From Hydra vulgaris (taxonomy: Eukaryota > Cnidaria > Hydrozoa > Anthoathecata > Hydridae), in the NCBI RefSeq assembly GCF_038396675.1, contig NC_088927.1:42285001-42349000 (forward strand): DNA of 64,000 nt, given 5' to 3'. The notes under the pieces are model-generated. The model was not told the origin of the DNA. It did not search any database and saw only the letters and a program-made list of their open reading frames with translations. Position numbers and translations under genes: made by a program. Below are positions 1 to 12,803 of the stretch, in pieces; within the stretch, counting starts at the first letter, position 1; each line of letters begins with the position of its first letter.

Positions 1-920
1 TAATGAAGAAATAAAAATTTAAACGAGTTAAAAAGTAATAAAAAATCATAAAAAATAGTTATGTACATTTTTCAATCTTCACAAAGATATTTATTTAACT
101 TCTAATTCTAATTTAGTTTCTAACATTTCCCAAACCTACGTTTCCCAGACTACCATTTCCGAATTCCACAAAAGCATTTTTCAGGCTTCCATTTTCCAGT
201 TCCACAAATACAACACTCCAACAAAAAACTCCCAAACACAGTTTCCCAACAAAGTAATTTTAAAACTGCAAGGTGCTAATACAAACCCAAGTTTCCAACT
301 GATGTATGTACTAAAGTCACAGCAGATGATAATTTGTTATGACTTTAAACAATGAGTGTTTATGGGTAGCTAAATATGTCTGGTCATGAATGAACATTTT
401 GTGTGTTTATAACTGTGTGTTAGATAATATCCTGAAAGGAAAACGGGAGTTGAAAGTTAGAAATTAGAAACAAATAGATGATAAGGTTACATTATATATA
501 AATAATTATTCATTCTTTATTAAAATATATAAAACCTAACATAATTTGAGTACTTTATGAAATGTAAATCTCTAAGGAGTTAAACTTTTTTGGATATGCT
601 TGTAACCTCTGACGAATTCTTTTTTGGGGCCTTGGGGAGGTGAATTGAATTTAAAAATATATATATTTAATCCATTTAATTAAAAGTATTCACTACATCA
701 ATTAATGAACATGTTAATCATATTTAAAAAGATTTTGTCATCTTATAACAGTACTTAGTGCGATTAGAAAAAGATTTGAACATAATTAAAAGTTAATTTT
801 ATCTTAAATTAAAAATCCTAAAAATAATTTTAAAAATGACTGAAAACAATTTAGTTGTTCAAATAGATATATGAAATATTAAAACTATTGATAAAAAAAG
901 TATTAGTATTAAACTTTCAC

Positions 921-1004
921 AACATTTATAGCTTAACGTATTGGGACCAACATTTATAGCTTAACGTATTGGGACCAACATTTATAGCTTAACGTATTGG
1001 GACC
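921..1004. repeat. 28-bp tandem repeat, 3 copies
   Basis: Three consecutive identical 28-bp units start at 921, 949 and 977; each begins aacatttatagc and ends attgggacc. Identity of the copies suggests recent replication slippage or amplification. Confidence 0.95.
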
Positions 1005-2117
1005 TAAGATATTTTCATTATTTTTAAAGTTGCATTTAACTGTAACGTTGTTATTATAAAAAACGTTTCAACCAGCACGTTTGATGTCACGCAAAACTCA
1101 TGCGTTGTTTATTAAAAACATTGATGTATTTATGTACTCGTAATGTATTTATGTACGCACTGACGTATTTGTTTTACATTTTGTTTTTTTTATTTTGATT
1201 TATTCACAATCAATAAAATTTACAAATTATTAATAAAGAGCGACAAGCCATGTCACTCTGTGAAAAAAATACAGACTAGCTTTCAAATGAAATTAGTTTT
1301 TAGCCTTCAAATTACAGTTAAGTGCGTGAATTATCGGTAGTTTGAAGTTATTTATATTTGTTAAACTTTCCGCTCATTATACTCGTTTTTTAAATGGGGG
1401 GTAATGTTTTATAAATGTCTAAATGTATAAATCTTAACTGAAAAGATATTTATGAGCATAAACTATTAATATATTTAATTGCCTAATAATTTTCAAAACA
1501 TATTAAACATATTCTTCACACATGTTAAACTTGAAAACAATGGAAAATTTTGTAAAACATTGACAATATAAACTCCAAAAATTTTTTATCTACGGGTAAT
1601 AAGTTTCTGGATACAATTGATCTACGGAAAATAAATCTATGGATTTTATCGTAAAAATTTCTTTATAACTCTTTGAGAGTCTAAATTTATGGAAATAGAA
1701 GAAAATTGAGAGATCAACTAATTCCCAGTTTTATGATAATTTTATTACTAAATGCTTTCACAACATTACACTAAATCTATTTTATACTAAATCTAGGCAC
1801 GTGTTTGCTATACCATTTAGAAAAAGATTGTTTCTTATATTAACCAGTTTTTAAAAAATAGATAGTAGATTGGTATTTATTGGATTTTGCAGTTAATTCT
1901 GGAAACAAAATGGCATTATTATCAAACAAAGTTGTAAATTTTAATCAGTTTTAAGTTTCTATATTTTTCATTATTTATAAACAAATGCATGTGTTTAGTT
2001 GCTTTCTTTACCACCTGAAAATCTCACTATGTCTAAATTCTGAAAGGAACAAACAAACAAAAAAAATGGTTTTGTGCAAAATGAGAAAATATGAAAAAAA
2101 GACTAAACTTGCCCTAT

Positions 2118-2262
2118 TAATTAAGAGTACAATTTTTTAATTGAGGAGAACAATTTTTTAATTAAAGGGGGGCAATCTTTTTATTGAAAATAAAATATTT
2201 TTTTGAAAAGGACAATCTTTTAATTGAAGGAAACCATCTTTTAATTAAAAGAGACAACCTTT
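2118..2262. repeat. degenerate tandem repeat of about 22 bp
   Basis: The words acaatttttta-attgagg, caatctttttattga, acaatcttttaattgaagg and acaaccttttaac recur at irregular spacing of about 20-45 bp. They look like a decayed minisatellite; no gene is visible. Confidence 0.6.
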
Positions 2263-4180
2263 TAACAAAAATTATGAAAAAGTAAATAAAACTGTTACTT
2301 CTAAAATTCAATTAGCTCACGGTTAAAAAATATTTGACAAAAAATTTAAAGTGAAACAAAACTTTTTTTGTGCTTTTCTTTACAAATTCTAGTCTAGACA
2401 ATAAGTGAGCAAGCAGTTGAAATTAAATAAAGTAGAGGAATAACATGGTATAAATAACGTTATACAAATATAGTTTAGATAATATATTTTATAGATTGTC
2501 TGATTGATTAAATGAAGTATAAAATATTACAAAATAGCGTTTTATTGCCAAAATTTAAACCTCTTCAATAAGCGCAACTGAGTTATCTCATAAATACAGT
2601 AACTATTTCAAAGCCGTTGTTACTAAATACTGCTATTGAACTTTACTTTTGGATCAAATTTGTTTTCAAACAACTACTTCCACGGAACATTCTTTTGAAA
2701 TTTGCACGCGATGTATTCTAAACTGCATAGTTAAGATAGTAAAATGACGTTAAATAAAAATAATATTACAAATGATACTTTGAAGTTTTTATAAAAAAAA
2801 GTTTATTTTTATTTTTGAAAACGTTTACATATTTATAAATAAATAATTTTCATACATATAACACATGGTGTTTTATAAAGATCTCCATGAGTTTGAATTT
2901 CATAGTTTTACGCTTCTTACCTATTGCATCCGATCAATCATAACCTTTTTACTTTAAAAATCTTTGCGCCGCCCCTACATTTAGGTTTCGCAATTCTGTT
3001 AATGCCGGAAATAAACCATTTTTTAATATAACGCCGTAAAATACTTTTATATAAGAAAGTTTTAACAATTAAAATTTTTTATTTGAAAATGTCATACGAT
3101 AAAAAAAAAAACCTTTTTAAAATTTCAATCCATAGTTTTTTAGTAATTAAAGCGATCCTGATGTAAGTTTTACAAATTATTTTAAAATTGATAAATCACG
3201 TCAGGAAAGCGTCATTCTTGCATCTTTTGACATTATTTTAAACATAAGTTCATTTATCTTTGTTGCTTTGCTAATTTTAAAAAAATACTTTACAATTAAT
3301 CAATATTGATATTGTTTATTTGTTTTAAAATAGATCATAAATATTGATAATAAAAAAAATTTAAAGAAATTAAAGCCTTAATCTGTAATTTATTTCAAAC
3401 ACAAATTACAAGTGTACATATTATTAATAAAATGGCACACACGCAATGCAACATACAATTTATTTGTATACGTTTTCTTCTCAAAAAAAGAGGTTACCAA
3501 GGTTTATAATTTTTTTTAAATGTCATGATTTTACACTAAATCTGAGTGACCTAGTTATTTCAGCAGAAGCTGTTGTCAAGCATTACATCTTATTCCTCAT
3601 ATATAAAAACACAAGTTTTCTTTCAATAAAGATTTTGCCAATGTATTGTTTTACAATATATACCTCATTTTATTGGCATAATAGTCAACGGTTCCCGTTT
3701 AACACATTTTACTATGCACTTTAAATAATTTATTAGAAATAAAAGTTAAGAAAAAAAGTTTATCGTATGACTTACCAAATAGCGTATATAGTAAGTCATT
3801 AAAATCTTAGCCACACCTTATGTATATTGACAAGTTTGAATTGTTTGCGCTTTTTTGTCACATGGCTAAAATCAGATGAATAAAAATTTATAGTTGTTTT
3901 TTAAACTAAATTATAAAGTTATAGAACAATTTGAACAAAATTTGCTCTTAATCTGCGAAAAACGATCGTTAACAAAAAATTTGTAAATGTTTTTTAGAGG
4001 TAATTTAAACAATTTACATTATGAAAACTAGCGGCTGTTCAAATAACGATAATCGTATTTTAAAGATCATTCTTTAAAAGGAAAAGCAGTTTTTCCGGGT
4101 TAGAGTTTCATCTAAATAAGTCCAATCGTTCTTAATCTGGCCTTTTAAATTCATACGTCGCCAACTTCGTAAAATTGTTT

Positions 4181-4280
4181 GCATGAAATTAAATATATAC
4201 GCATAAAATTAAATATATAGAAATGATGCATGAAATTAAATATATAGAAATGATGCATGAAATTAAATATATAGAAATGT
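4181..4280. repeat. 27-bp tandem repeat, about 3.7 copies
   Basis: Units beginning gcatgaaattaaatatata recur at 4181 (shortened), 4201, 4228 and 4255 with a 27-bp period. The first copies differ slightly and the last ones are identical. Confidence 0.9.
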
Positions 4281-4689
4281 TAACAATTTCCCGCCTTTTC
4301 AGGCACAACATAATGCGCGATAGCCACACATGGTTTTATTGAAAACGCTATGGAACTGATATGGGTTTGGCTATTTTTCCATCTGCCACAAACAATAAAC
4401 TGATTTTCTGTAGATTATCAGCTCAAAGATTTTGTTGCAGTAGTTCTGTAGATTATCAGCTCATTTTTTGTTGCAGATGTATGAGCTCATTTTAGAGGAA
4501 ATCGTGCTCAATAATTGTACGGTAATGTAAATGATGTAACTTAAGTTAAACATGGCATTAAGATAATCCGTTTATTTTCCCTGATGTTTACCTCTAATAA
4601 GACTTTATTTATTTTTGCATTAAGAACTCTTCTTTAAAAGTTTTCATTATTCACCATATGATTTGAAGAAATTTGTCCTCAAAAATAAA

Positions 4690-6720
4690 ACATTTTTTAG
4701 TTGTGTATGGTGGCCCGTCGTTGCCATAAGAAAAAAAAATTTCCGAAAAAAAATTACGTGGCTAATCGTTGCCATTGCCATACAGCTTTACTTGTCTAAA
4801 AATGCCGTGAAAAAAATAAAATAAAGTGACAATTAATATACAAAAACAACGCCTAATGGAAAGCTTGGAAATCTATGTAAAACAAAATCTTTTGAGAAAA
4901 GAAATTTTAGACTTCATGAAAATTAACTTTCCACAATATGCATGGAGTAGAAGATCTCTTGATAAACATCTTCAACATTTAAAATATATACCATTGATAA
5001 AAATGCAACAATTGAAGATGTTCAAAATGCTGTCAAAATAGAATTACAAGTCCCTGGTGCACTGCTTGGATATCGTGATATACATTAAATGTTAGGAAGG
5101 TTTTACAATTTATGTGTACCAAGCTTTGTTGTTCATGCAGCTATGTTCGCAGAAGATTAAGCAGCACTTAAAAACAGAAAACTTGCTTTAAACAGAAGAA
5201 AGCTCAGGGCAACTATATATCAGAAGGTCTAAATTGGTTACATTCTCCTAATGGTCACCAAAAAACGGATAGTCTATCAAAATAGTGCCTTTCTCATTTC
5301 AGTATTTGACATTATAAATACTTGCAGAAAAAAAATAACTTGGATAAAAGTGGGGAGGAGTAGGGGAACATGGGGTAAGATGACGAATGGGGCAAGATGA
5401 CAACCTACAGTTATCTCTAAAACAAAACTAAATATAACAGTTGACTTTAGCTGAAAGGGAAGTAGATTAGTTTTACTAAATTTATCAATGGTTTCTTTTT
5501 AAATATTATTTTTGTGACGAAAGTTAAGTATTAAAAAGTTTTTCCGACATTGAGAAAAAAACTTTTTATCCTCGTTTTACTTGATTTATTACATCGCTAC
5601 ATCACCAGCTAAAGGTAAGCGATAAATTTTTATTTAAATCGATGAAACTGGAAGCTATACATGAAGTATTAGGCTATGATAACTTGATTATATACTGATC
5701 TGATTCATTTTAAAGATTGTATTAGCCTGGGCCAAGATGACCGGGGCAAGATGGCCTGTCCGTAATCTATATTAAACGGAAGTTTACTTGTACTGTTTGC
5801 TATTCTTGTATTGTTCAATAATTATTTTATTACGAAATACAAAATTTGTTTGACAATAGTTTTATTTTGTTGCGTTGGAGTTTGCTACAAACTGATTACT
5901 AGGTTGTTACTGTTTTTTTTTTTGCATTGACCGATATAAATGTATAATTTATTAGTTTTAAATGTTACACCTTTATATGTATTACTTTTTTAATAAAAAA
6001 GAATTTGTGATGATGGTTTTTGAGGCGTTTATAGCTTCATAGAGTTTTCTTTTCTTAAAGTTTTAAACTTTATTGACTCAAATCGTCATCTTGCCCCGAA
6101 TGCGGGGCAAGATGACGATTTGAGTTAACATCGTTTAATGAGTTTTTCCTTAGCTATTTTCTACTTTTAGAGTTTTTTGATACATCAGTGACGCGGAATG
6201 ATTTTTTATCACTTTTAAATCAAGTTTTAATTTTTGGGACAGATATTGACTAAGATACAGGCGTTTTTCGAAACGTTCGTCATCTTGCCCCATGTTCCCC
6301 TAATAGTGTTCCATAGTTTATTGCGATATTCTATCTGGAATATGATTTAAGAAATAAATTCGTTTCCAAGTGTATTAGAGTAGAAAAAGGTCCAGAAACA
6401 AACCACATAAATTCTTTGCCTATTTACATCAAAGTATTATGAATGATCTAATAGATAGTATCAATTATGGTTCTCAATCTCAAACCAGGTAACATTTTAG
6501 CCAAGTTTTATAATGATATAAATTAAAGTTTAATATTAAACTAAAAAATTTTATTATTGTATTACACTTTAGATAAACGATGGTTGAAGAAGTTTCATAA
6601 ATATTTGGAAAAGTATGACAAGATTTATTTAAAATGTTTAACAGAGCAAGGCCATTATGATCTTACAAATAAAACTTATAGGAATTTTTTGTATGTTTGT
6701 TTATTTATTAGAAATTAAAT
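4690..6720 (+). pseudogene. integrase-core transposon gene, decayed and split by a MITE
   Basis: Pieces of one protein appear in order. The N-terminal part starts at 4826 (NIQKQRL, then ILDFMKINFPQYAWS). A block reading VPGALLGYRDIH lies at about 5050, NWLHSPNGHQK and YQNSAFLISVFDII at about 5230-5330, RVEKGPETNHINSL at about 6390, and KFHKYLEKYDKIYLKCLTEQ at about 6595-6650. This order matches a family of animal integrase-core (rve-type DDE) proteins that I know from family resemblance; I cannot name the element. A probable intron (about 6490 to 6570) precedes the last block. Stops and frameshifts are frequent, so it is dead. The MITE at 5361-6302 splits it, and an inverted partial copy lies at 20150-20640. 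Confidence 0.7.
5361..6302. mobile_element. pogo-like MITE, 938 bp, TA target duplication
   Basis: Terminal inverted repeats start ggggaacatggggtaaga at 5363 and end in the reverse complement at 6300, flanked by TA at 5361-5362 and 6301-6302. It has no transposase. The TIR core (ggggcaagatgac) recurs inside as inverted pairs at about 5732-5760 and 6084-6125, which could be extra transposase-binding sites (inference). It sits inside the integrase-core pseudogene; the autonomous partner is not in the window. Confidence 0.9.
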
Positions 6721-6997
6721 GATTTTTTTTATTGGAACTTTTTTAAACACTGAGTGGTTGAAACACTTTTTAAAACACTTTGCATTTTTAAACACTGAAG
6801 TTATATATTGAATTATATACTGAATGCGACAAAGTTTACATAACGCATTATATGGTGTACTAAATAGCGCTAGTTATTTTGATTTCTTGATAAGGTTATT
6901 GGTTCGACTAGAAACTGCCTAAACACTAAACATTTATTTCCACGTTATTTGGTTGTTACTAAGGTTTATTTCTTTTATGCTAAAAAAAACTTTATTA

Positions 6998-7170
6998 CAG
7001 TAGAATATCTCTAATTCGAACTTTATGGGGAAAAATAAAAGTTCGAATTAGACAGATTATCGAATTATAGAAAGTTGATTTTTCTTAAACGCATTTCACG
7101 ATGACTTTGCATTAAATCGAATTATGGAGGTTTTCGAACTAAGGAGATTCGAATTAGAGAGATTGTACTG
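6998..7170. mobile_element. small Tigger/pogo-type MITE, about 173 bp
   Basis: Terminal inverted repeats beginning cagtagaatatctctaattc and ending ttagagagattgtactg resemble Tigger-type termini. The middle keeps the word tcgaatta in both orientations. A TA precedes the left end, but the right flank reads TTTA, so the exact target duplication is unclear. Confidence 0.75.
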
Positions 7171-7377
7171 TTTAAATGAGTTAGTGATATGATGCAACAC
7201 TGTAAACAGATTTTTATTATAAACATTTTGGTTTATAAAATTTTTATTTTCTACAATTATATCTGTTTGGCCAACAAACTTTCTTTATAGACTTCAGAAC
7301 GTCGCTTAGCGAAAAAAAATATCAATAAAAAAATTTTCGGGCTCTATGTTTATAATAAAAAACAAACAAACTATAAA

Positions 7378-8220
7378 ATGGATAAAAATATTGATTTTCG
7401 AAAGAAATCTAACGAAACGGGGATTACTGAAGAAACACAAATATCATCAACAAATGTTGTTCGCGATATTTTTCATGAAATGTTTTCAAAACAGCAGAAA
7501 GATATCTTTAAACTTATCAGTAGTAACCTAAAAATAACTAACGATAAAATAATTGAGCTACTTAATGAAATACATAAATCGAAACAAATTTTCGACTACT
7601 TAAAAAAAGAAAACGAAAAGGTAAACACAAAACTTAAAGAAATTACCGAGAGAGTAAGAATCTTAGAAAAGACAAATAAAGATATCGAAGAAAGCCTAAC
7701 AGTTATTCAAGACATCCAAGATAAAAAGGTATGCGAATTGGAAAAGAAAATTAAAAACAAAAACAGTATAGGTGAAGAGGAAAAGAATAAACTACGACAG
7801 CTAGATGATATATTCAGAAGGAATAATCTTCGCATCAACGGCTTCTCGAAAAGGATCAAGAAACCTGGGATGAAACTGAAAAAAAATTATTATTAGTTTT
7901 ATTTGAAAACGAATTAAATATTAAGAACATTGATATCGAGAGGGTTCACCGAGTTAGAAAAAAAAGAAGAAAATTAAACTAGAACAATTGTTGTTAAAAT
8001 ACTATTTTAAAAAGACAAAATAAAAGTATTACATTCATTTAATCGACTTATAGAATCAGGAATTAACATCAACACCGACTTCTCTTTTGAAACAACGGTC
8101 ATAAAGAAAAAAACTCTTAGAAGAGATGAAGATACATAAAAAAAACAATAATATTCTATAAAATATGATAAGTTTAGAGAGTTAGAGAATTTAGGAAAAA
8201 TAAAGCGAAAACTACTTTAA
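7378..8220 (+). pseudogene. LINE ORF1, coiled-coil nucleic-acid-binding protein
   Basis: The open frame from 7378 to 7896 codes for 172 residues. Residues about 50-135 are a heptad-rich, Lys/Glu-rich coiled coil, followed by RRNNLRINGF, which matches the start of the RRM-like part of L1-type ORF1 proteins. After the stop the homology goes on in shifted frames: LFENELNIKNIDIERVHRVR at about 7898-7960 and further Lys-rich blocks to about 8220. In this family ORF1p binds the element's RNA as a trimer through the coiled coil. At least one frameshift and several stops show that it is inactive. Confidence 0.65.
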
Positions 8221-8559
8221 TCATTTATATTTATAATTTTTTGTTTTTTTGTTTTATCATTTATATTTAGAACTTTTTGTTTTTTTGTTTTATCATTTAT
8301 ATTTAGAATTTTTTGTTATTTTGTTTTTTCTTATCATTACTTTTTTTTTTTTTTTTCATAAAAATAATAATTTAACAGTTCATAAAAAATACCCTACTTA
8401 TGAATGAAGATAATGTTACACTTTACACAGAATTTAAAAAATTACAAAATTAAAAATAGGATACTTCTAGATTAAGCATTCTGACCCTGTTATTAATTTT
8501 TTTAGTAATAACAAAGTATTTCAAAATATTAATACTTTATATTATGACCCTAAACCTGA

Positions 8560-9105
8560 AAACATAATGCAAGGACTAGATGCAAATTCACTTTTAATTT
8601 TGCATTTAAATGTTAGGAGTTTTTTAAAAAATTTTGAATTATTTAAACAATTTTATGCGAGGTTAAATTTAATTTTAAAATTATTAGTCTCAGCGAGACA
8701 TGGTGTACTGATGAATATATTGAGGTAACTACAAATTTAAGCTACCAAATTATAAAGTGATTCATCAATTTAAAGGATCTGGGAAGAAAGGAGGGGGTTT
8801 GTGTGTATTTATAAGTAACTCTTTATTATACAAACTAAAAAAAGATTTGTGCTCAACCACTAATGATTGGGAATCACTATGTGTAGAAATAATAAATAAA
8901 ACCACAAAAAACATATCACCCACGTTTTATACAGACCAACTTCCGGCTCAATATAACAATTCAAAAATCATATAAAAAACATAATTAAAAAGAAATTAAA
9001 AGCATCTATTTTGTTGGTGATTTTAACCTTGACGTGAGCTGAGTCATTTAAATACAAATATAAATAATTTCTTTAACGTCTTATATCAGAAAGGCTATAT
9101 TCCAC
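8560..9105 (+). pseudogene. LINE ORF2 endonuclease domain, N-terminal part
   Basis: Frames here give LLILHLNVRSFLKNFELFKQ at about 8595-8650, SARHGVLM or shifted SETWCTDEYIE at about 8700, and KKGGGLCVFISNSLLYKLKK at about 8784-8845 followed by WESLCVEI. Then comes FVGDFNLDV at about 9015. These are the usual landmarks of the exonuclease-endonuclease-phosphatase fold of non-LTR retrotransposons, which nicks the target DNA. The domain stops at 9105, where the P element begins, and resumes at 13381. Frame changes and stops make it inactive. Confidence 0.75.
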
Positions 9106-9208
9106 CATGGCCTACTATATTACACGGCCGTGTATGTTACATTTTACAGGCCAATTCCAAGAGGCCTATTTACGCAACAAAATAATGACAGTGCAATATT
9201 AAAAAAAC

Positions 9209-9209
<1 letters not shown>

Positions 9210-9252
<43 letters not shown>

Positions 9253-9320
9253 TATGTAAATATATATATGTGTATATATATATATATGTAAATATATATA
9301 TGTGTATATATATATGTGTG

Positions 9321-9400
<80 letters not shown>

Positions 9401-9574
9401 TATGTAAATATATATATGTGTATATATATATATATATGTAAATATATATATGTGTATATATATATGTGTGTATGTATATATCTATATATATATATATACA
9501 TATATATGTAAATATATATATGTGTATATATATATATATATGTAAATATATATATGTGTATATATATATGTGTG

Positions 9575-9614
<40 letters not shown>

Positions 9615-9646
9615 TATGTAAATATATATATGTGTATATATATATG

Positions 9647-9737
<91 letters not shown>
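9210..9737. repeat. (TA)n microsatellite with higher-order structure
   Basis: This is pure (TA)n interspersed with blocks carrying tacatatatatgtaaat and tgtgtgtatgtata. The composite block of roughly 85 bp recurs from about 9245, 9393, 9496 and (partial) 9606. It separates the left P-element TIR from the transposase start. The open frames here are only Tyr-Ile repeats and are not genes. Confidence 0.95.
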
Positions 9738-9739
<2 letters not shown>

Positions 9740-11643
9740 TAATGCTATTTTAGACAATTTGTTATTATTAGTAAAGCTGAATATTATGGTTAACAAATGT
9801 GTTGCATTTGGTTGTAAAACTGGATACAACAGTTCTTTAGAAGATATAAAAGTTGCTTCTTTTCATTTTCCGTTGAAAAATCAACAGTTGCTAAATTATT
9901 GGACTCGTTTTGTAAACCGTAGTGATTGGGTGCCTTCACCAAATTATGTCTTATGTGAAAAGCATTTAAATGAAAAGTACATTATTCGAGGTATAAAATG
10001 CAAGTTAAATTGGAACTTAAACCCTATTCCTGAAATTTTCTCAAGCGAATGCTTAAAACGGCCTTCCACTCTACCATCACCTATTGCTTTAAGAAGACCA
10101 CCTAAAACTCGTATTTATCAAGAAGATGAACTTAGTTTTTTTTCTGAAAATGATAAAATAACTGAATGGAACAAGTTAAACAGTAAACATTCACCAGAAG
10201 GTTTTCAATTTAAAAAACATCTAAATTGTGTTATTTATTATAATTTAATATTTGATCCTTTAACGCATTTTCTTTCTGTTCTTGAATCAATAAAAATTGA
10301 TCATTGTTTATGTGTAGCATTGCAATACAAAGGAAATAATGTTCCACTTCCAGCATGGTTAACTAAAGGTCATAATGCCAAGTTAACTAGTTTGAGTATG
10401 CTAGAAAATCTTGCATCGTACATAAAAAACATAGCTTCTTCTAATAGAAATATACTTCTTGAAGAAATAAACCGTAGAATATACTATAAAGCAAAGGGTC
10501 AACCGCAATATTCTGCAGATATGATAAGACATGCTTTATTATTAAGATATACATCTAAACAAGCATATGAAATTTTACTTGAATTATTTCCTTAACCTTC
10601 AATTTCTTTATTAAATAAAATAAAACAAGGTGAAGTTGATACAATAAAGGCTATTAAAACCCTTCGTGAGAAGGGTTCAATACATGAAGATATAATACTA
10701 ATTGTAGATGAATTTTATCTTCAGAAACAGGCACAATATTGTAGTGGTGTCTATGTGGGTACAGATGACAATGGTATTCTGTACAAAGGAGTTGTTGCAT
10801 TTATGATTGTTATTTTAAAGAAATCTATTCCTTATGTTATAAAAGCAGTACCCGAAGTTACCATTAGTGGTAAATGGCTTTCAGAGCAAATATCAAATTC
10901 TATTAGTTCTCTTTCTTTATCTGGTTTTAAAATTCGAGGAGTTGTTACTGACAATCATCAAGCAAATGTAAATGCATTTAGTTTACTTCATTCTAAATTT
11001 GGTAATCAGTCAAATTTATTTATTTATCATCCTGATAGTCCAAATGTTAAAATATACTTATTCTATGATAGTGTTGTTAAAAATATCAGAAACAATTTAT
11101 TACACTGCAAAAAATTTGTCTTTCCATCATTTACTTATAATATAAAAGATGATGTCTATAATTGTCCAGCTGGTTATATAACTTGGGGAGACTTTCATCA
11201 TCTACATTCTAAAGATGAACAACTTCAAGGTAATTTGAAAAAAGCTCCCAAAATTACATATCAAAGTCTCCACCCTGGTAATAAAAAGCAAAATGTTTCT
11301 CTTGCACTTTCGATTTTCGATGAAACAACAATTGCAAGTTTTAAAAGTTATTTTCCAGAACGAACTGACATTTATGGTTTTTTAAGTATTTTTCAAAAAT
11401 GGTGGACTGTTTCAAATTCAAAACAACAATTTAGTCCTAATAAACTTGGTAATGCAATTATTTTAGATGATGGTAAAACCACATTTTTTATGCAACTAGC
11501 TGGTTGGATTGAACTTTGGCAGAAATCTCCATTTTTCACTTTATCAAAACAAACATCATCTGCTCTTATCACAACCCTGCGTTCTCAAGCAATGCTTATA
11601 GACGAGCTTATCGACAAAGGATATTTGTATGTGCTTACTTCAC

Positions 11644-11698
11644 GACTTCAAAGTGACCTATAGGGTCACTTTGAAGTCGATAGGGTCACTTTGAAGTC
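11644..11698. repeat. palindromic microduplication in the P transposase
   Basis: The word gacttcaaagtgacc (from 11644) is followed after a 5-base loop by its reverse complement (to 11678), and the word tagggtcactttgaagtc is then repeated once more (to 11698). It interrupts the transposase between SRLQSD and RRFSQYRQ and changes the frame. A templated repair or hairpin event is the simplest explanation (inference). Confidence 0.9.
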
Positions 11699-12177
11699 AG
11701 CGTAGATTTTCTCAATATCGACAGATGAGTGGTGGGAGATTTCTAGTAAGTTTACTAGAAGTTCAACATTCAGAAATTATTTTAGCATGTCGGACTTTAA
11801 TTAAGGAGAATGTAAATTTTTGGGATGAAGATTTAAAGAACAATTATGATAACCCTATTAATGATGAATTACTAATAACATTAGATTTAAACTCAAATGA
11901 GATATCAGAATTAACTCTATCACCTGAAACAGAAGAAGTTGCAACAACAATAGCTGGTTACATAGCAAAGAAATTAATAAAAAGAAGCAAATGTAGCAAT
12001 TGCAAGTCTATGCTTGCTACAGATGCAAGCAATATAAATATTTGTCAATATCTACAAATACTTTCACGAGGTGGTCTTACTGTGCCTTCACTTTCACTTA
12101 AGGATTTCACATGTGGATGTTTTGCAATCTTAGATAATCTTTCAAATTTAATAACTAAACAAGGTGCTAATGTCAAA

Positions 12178-12803
12178 CAGAGGCGTAGAAAGAATTTTGT
12201 GGTGTTCAAGATAGGTAACTTCCAGACATGGAGCAAACTTCAAACATTTATATGTTTATACCTATATCAAATAATGAGGATTTACAAAAAATTGCGATGA
12301 CTGGAGGCTGGGAACAAAAAAGCCCCAAAATTTTCGCCCCCCCTGCCCCAAGCGTGAGAGCAACAAGTTGATGAAATATTTTTTGTACTATTCTTAACTA
12401 GGCTTATATTCATCGATAAATTTTAGATTTCATTTTAAAATATTTTAGCGTTTAAAAATTATGACCATATAAAGTTTAAACCCCCCTCAATTTGAGGGGG
12501 TTGCAAATTTTATATGTTAATAATTTTTAAACGCTAATAGATAATACTATGAAACTTAAAATTTATCGATGAATATAAGTCTAGTTAAAAATAGTACAAA
12601 AAATATTTCATCAACTTGTTGCTCTCACGTTTGGGGCAGGGGGGCAAAAATTTTGGGGCTTTTTTGTTCCCAGCCTCCAATCATCGCAATTTTTTGCAAA
12701 CCCTCATTATTTGACATAAGTATAAACGTATAAATGTTTGGAGTTTGCTCCATGTCTGGAAGTTACCTATCTCAAACACCAAAAAATTCTTTCTACGCCT
12801 CTG
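12178..12803. mobile_element. hAT-like foldback element, 626 bp, 8-bp target duplication
   Basis: The element begins cagaggcgtagaaag and ends in its reverse complement, and the two arms of about 310 bp pair along almost their whole length around a centre at about 12490 (ccccctcaatttgaggggg). Exact 8-bp repeats atgtcaaa flank it (12170-12177 and 12804-12811). An 8-bp duplication and CAG-start termini fit hAT; P elements also make 8 bp. It carries no gene. It lies in the P transposase, and removing it plus one atgtcaaa restores the frame KQGANVKDVSSFVL. Confidence 0.93.

Larger units (their letters stand above)
1..4680. other. AT-rich non-coding stretch, no gene recognised
   Basis: I see no conserved protein, exon series or RNA gene on either strand. 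The only open frame above 90 codons (3446-3724) is of low complexity and has no recognisable domain. The stretch holds three short tandem repeats, listed separately, and an imperfect duplication at about 4401-4480 around the word tgtagattatcagctca. Confidence 0.6.

Noticed and set aside
3446-3724. 92-codon open frame
   Set aside because: Low-complexity text, no domain, no splice context; chance in AT-rich DNA is likely.
9170-9829. Several open frames of Tyr-Ile repeats on both strands (also at 40250-40499 and 44578-44760)
   Set aside because: They are translations of (TA)n microsatellites, open in all frames by composition.
12045-12236. Minus-strand open frame over the P transposase
   Set aside because: Shadow of the plus-strand coding sequence, running into the foldback arm.
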